In this document: positions 6,803-7,064 of the stretch, piece after piece
Layout of the letters: each line of letters begins with the position of its first letter
Numbering within the stretch: the stretch's first letter is position 1
NCBI GenBank assembly: GCA_945877965.1
Contig: CAMCTH010000248.1
Coordinates: 1 to 7,064, forward strand
Reading direction: 5' to 3'
DNA length: 7,064 nucleotides
From: Planctomicrobium piriforme
GTDB taxonomy: Bacteria > Planctomycetota > Planctomycetia > Pirellulales > PNKZ01
Notes under the pieces: model-generated
What the model saw: the letters and a program-made list of their open reading frames with translations, nothing else
Databases searched by the model: none
What the model was told of the DNA's origin: nothing
Translations under genes and position numbers: made by a program

Positions 6803-6891
6803 AAAAAACCTCACGCAAAGACGCGAAGTCGCAAAGAACTGACCCTTTTTCTTCTCTTCTTCTCCTTTGCGTCTTCGCGCCTTTGCGTGAG
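6803..6891 (-). terminator. Intrinsic terminator after the partial methyltransferase gene
   Basis: On the minus strand a 27-base stem (6865-6891 with 6810-6836, 25 of 27 positions paired) is followed after one base by six Ts (the A-run at 6803-6808). The stem begins 16 bases beyond the stop codon at 6908-6910. The loop of 28 bases is long for a classical terminator, but the stem followed by a T-run is clear. It would separate the partial gene from the M48 gene. Confidence 0.65.
6810..6891. repeat. Inverted repeat with 8-base period
   Basis: Each arm is three octads: ACGCAAAG, ACGCGAAG, TCGCAAAG on the left (within 6810-6836), and CTTTGCGT, CTTCGCGC, CTTTGCGT on the right (within 6865-6891). 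The arms mismatch at two positions. The loop carries a pyrimidine-rich run (about 6843-6868). I recall intergenic sequence of this ACGCAAAG type from several unrelated bacterial groups, so it is probably a mobile or convergent repeat family; I could not check this here. Confidence 0.85.
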
Positions 6892-6907
6892 ACCTCTGCT
6901 GTCTTCG

Positions 6908-7064
6908 CTAACGGCCGCAAACCGCGATCCAGCCGTTGGCGCGGAGGCGGCCGAAGAGCCAGGCGTGCGGCAGGCGATGCCGGCGAACCGTATCGAGCGG
7001 GATCAATTCGCGGACCGTGAAACCGGCGCTCTGTAACTCGCCGACGAACTCGCCTTGCGTGTAG
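6908..7064 (-). CDS. C-terminal part of a probable SAM-dependent methyltransferase (partial)
   Basis: Only the last 51 codons and the TAG stop (6908-6910) are inside the window; the start lies beyond the right edge. The visible peptide begins YTQGEFVGELQSAGFTVREL and ends in NGWIAVCGR. A pattern of an aromatic/threonine start, a helix ending in an AGF turn, a V-x-EL strand and a last strand ending near the terminus is common at the C-terminus of class I SAM-dependent methyltransferases, where that turn precedes the final beta strands. Codon use is the same GC-rich style as the neighbours and no stop interrupts the frame. That it is coding is fairly secure; the methyltransferase label rests on a short tail and is tentative. 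The gene is followed by a strong terminator. Confidence 0.6.
   Translation of the reverse strand, partial: YTQGEFVGELQSAGFTVRELIPLDTVRRHRLPHAWLFGRLRANGWIAVCGR

Noticed and set aside
6790..7020. 76-residue open frame on + over the third repeat
   Set aside because: It is built from the repeat arms and the antisense of the partial methyltransferase gene.
1..7064. A new defence, mobile or biosynthetic system
   Set aside because: All recognised genes are housekeeping or envelope functions. No transposase, integrase, toxin-antitoxin pair, nuclease, reverse transcriptase, or tRNA or rRNA gene was seen on either strand.

Overview
The window is GC-rich (about 60% by eye) and bacterial. It looks like an ordinary housekeeping stretch of chromosome. 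Five genes are complete or nearly so, and a sixth is cut by the right edge. Gene content, the absence of Shine-Dalgarno sequences before several starts, and short-period repeats packed between genes suggest a planctomycete, perhaps of the Pirellulales. That placement is an impression from protein character and intergenic style, not a proven assignment.

Layout from left to right: a short repeat-rich leader (1-59); pckA, ATP-dependent PEP carboxykinase, on + (60-1664); converging on it, a thioredoxin-like DUF255/YyaL-type protein on - (1739-3808); a 107-base gap filled by a large imperfect hairpin; panB, ketopantoate hydroxymethyltransferase, on - (3916-4746); a 289-base divergent region with a good sigma70-like promoter facing right; a secreted protein built of two similar beta-rich halves on + (5036-5677); a convergent gap filled by a second inverted repeat; an M48 zinc metallopeptidase on - (5782-6711); a gap with a third inverted repeat that forms a convincing intrinsic terminator; and the C-terminal 51 residues of a probable methyltransferase on - (6908 to the edge).

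The genes do not form one pathway. PckA is central carbon metabolism (gluconeogenesis), PanB is pantothenate/CoA synthesis, the M48 protease and the secreted protein belong to the cell envelope, and the DUF255 protein has no settled function. panB and the DUF255 gene run in the same direction and could be cotranscribed, with the hairpin between them.

I see no defence system, phage, transposon or CRISPR array. The most interesting items are: (i) four gene boundaries that carry unrelated short repeats with the same design, an imperfect 7- or 8-base period, in three cases facing an inverted copy of itself; and (ii) a PckA with every recognised catalytic residue except a threonine where the E. 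coli enzyme has active-site Lys288.
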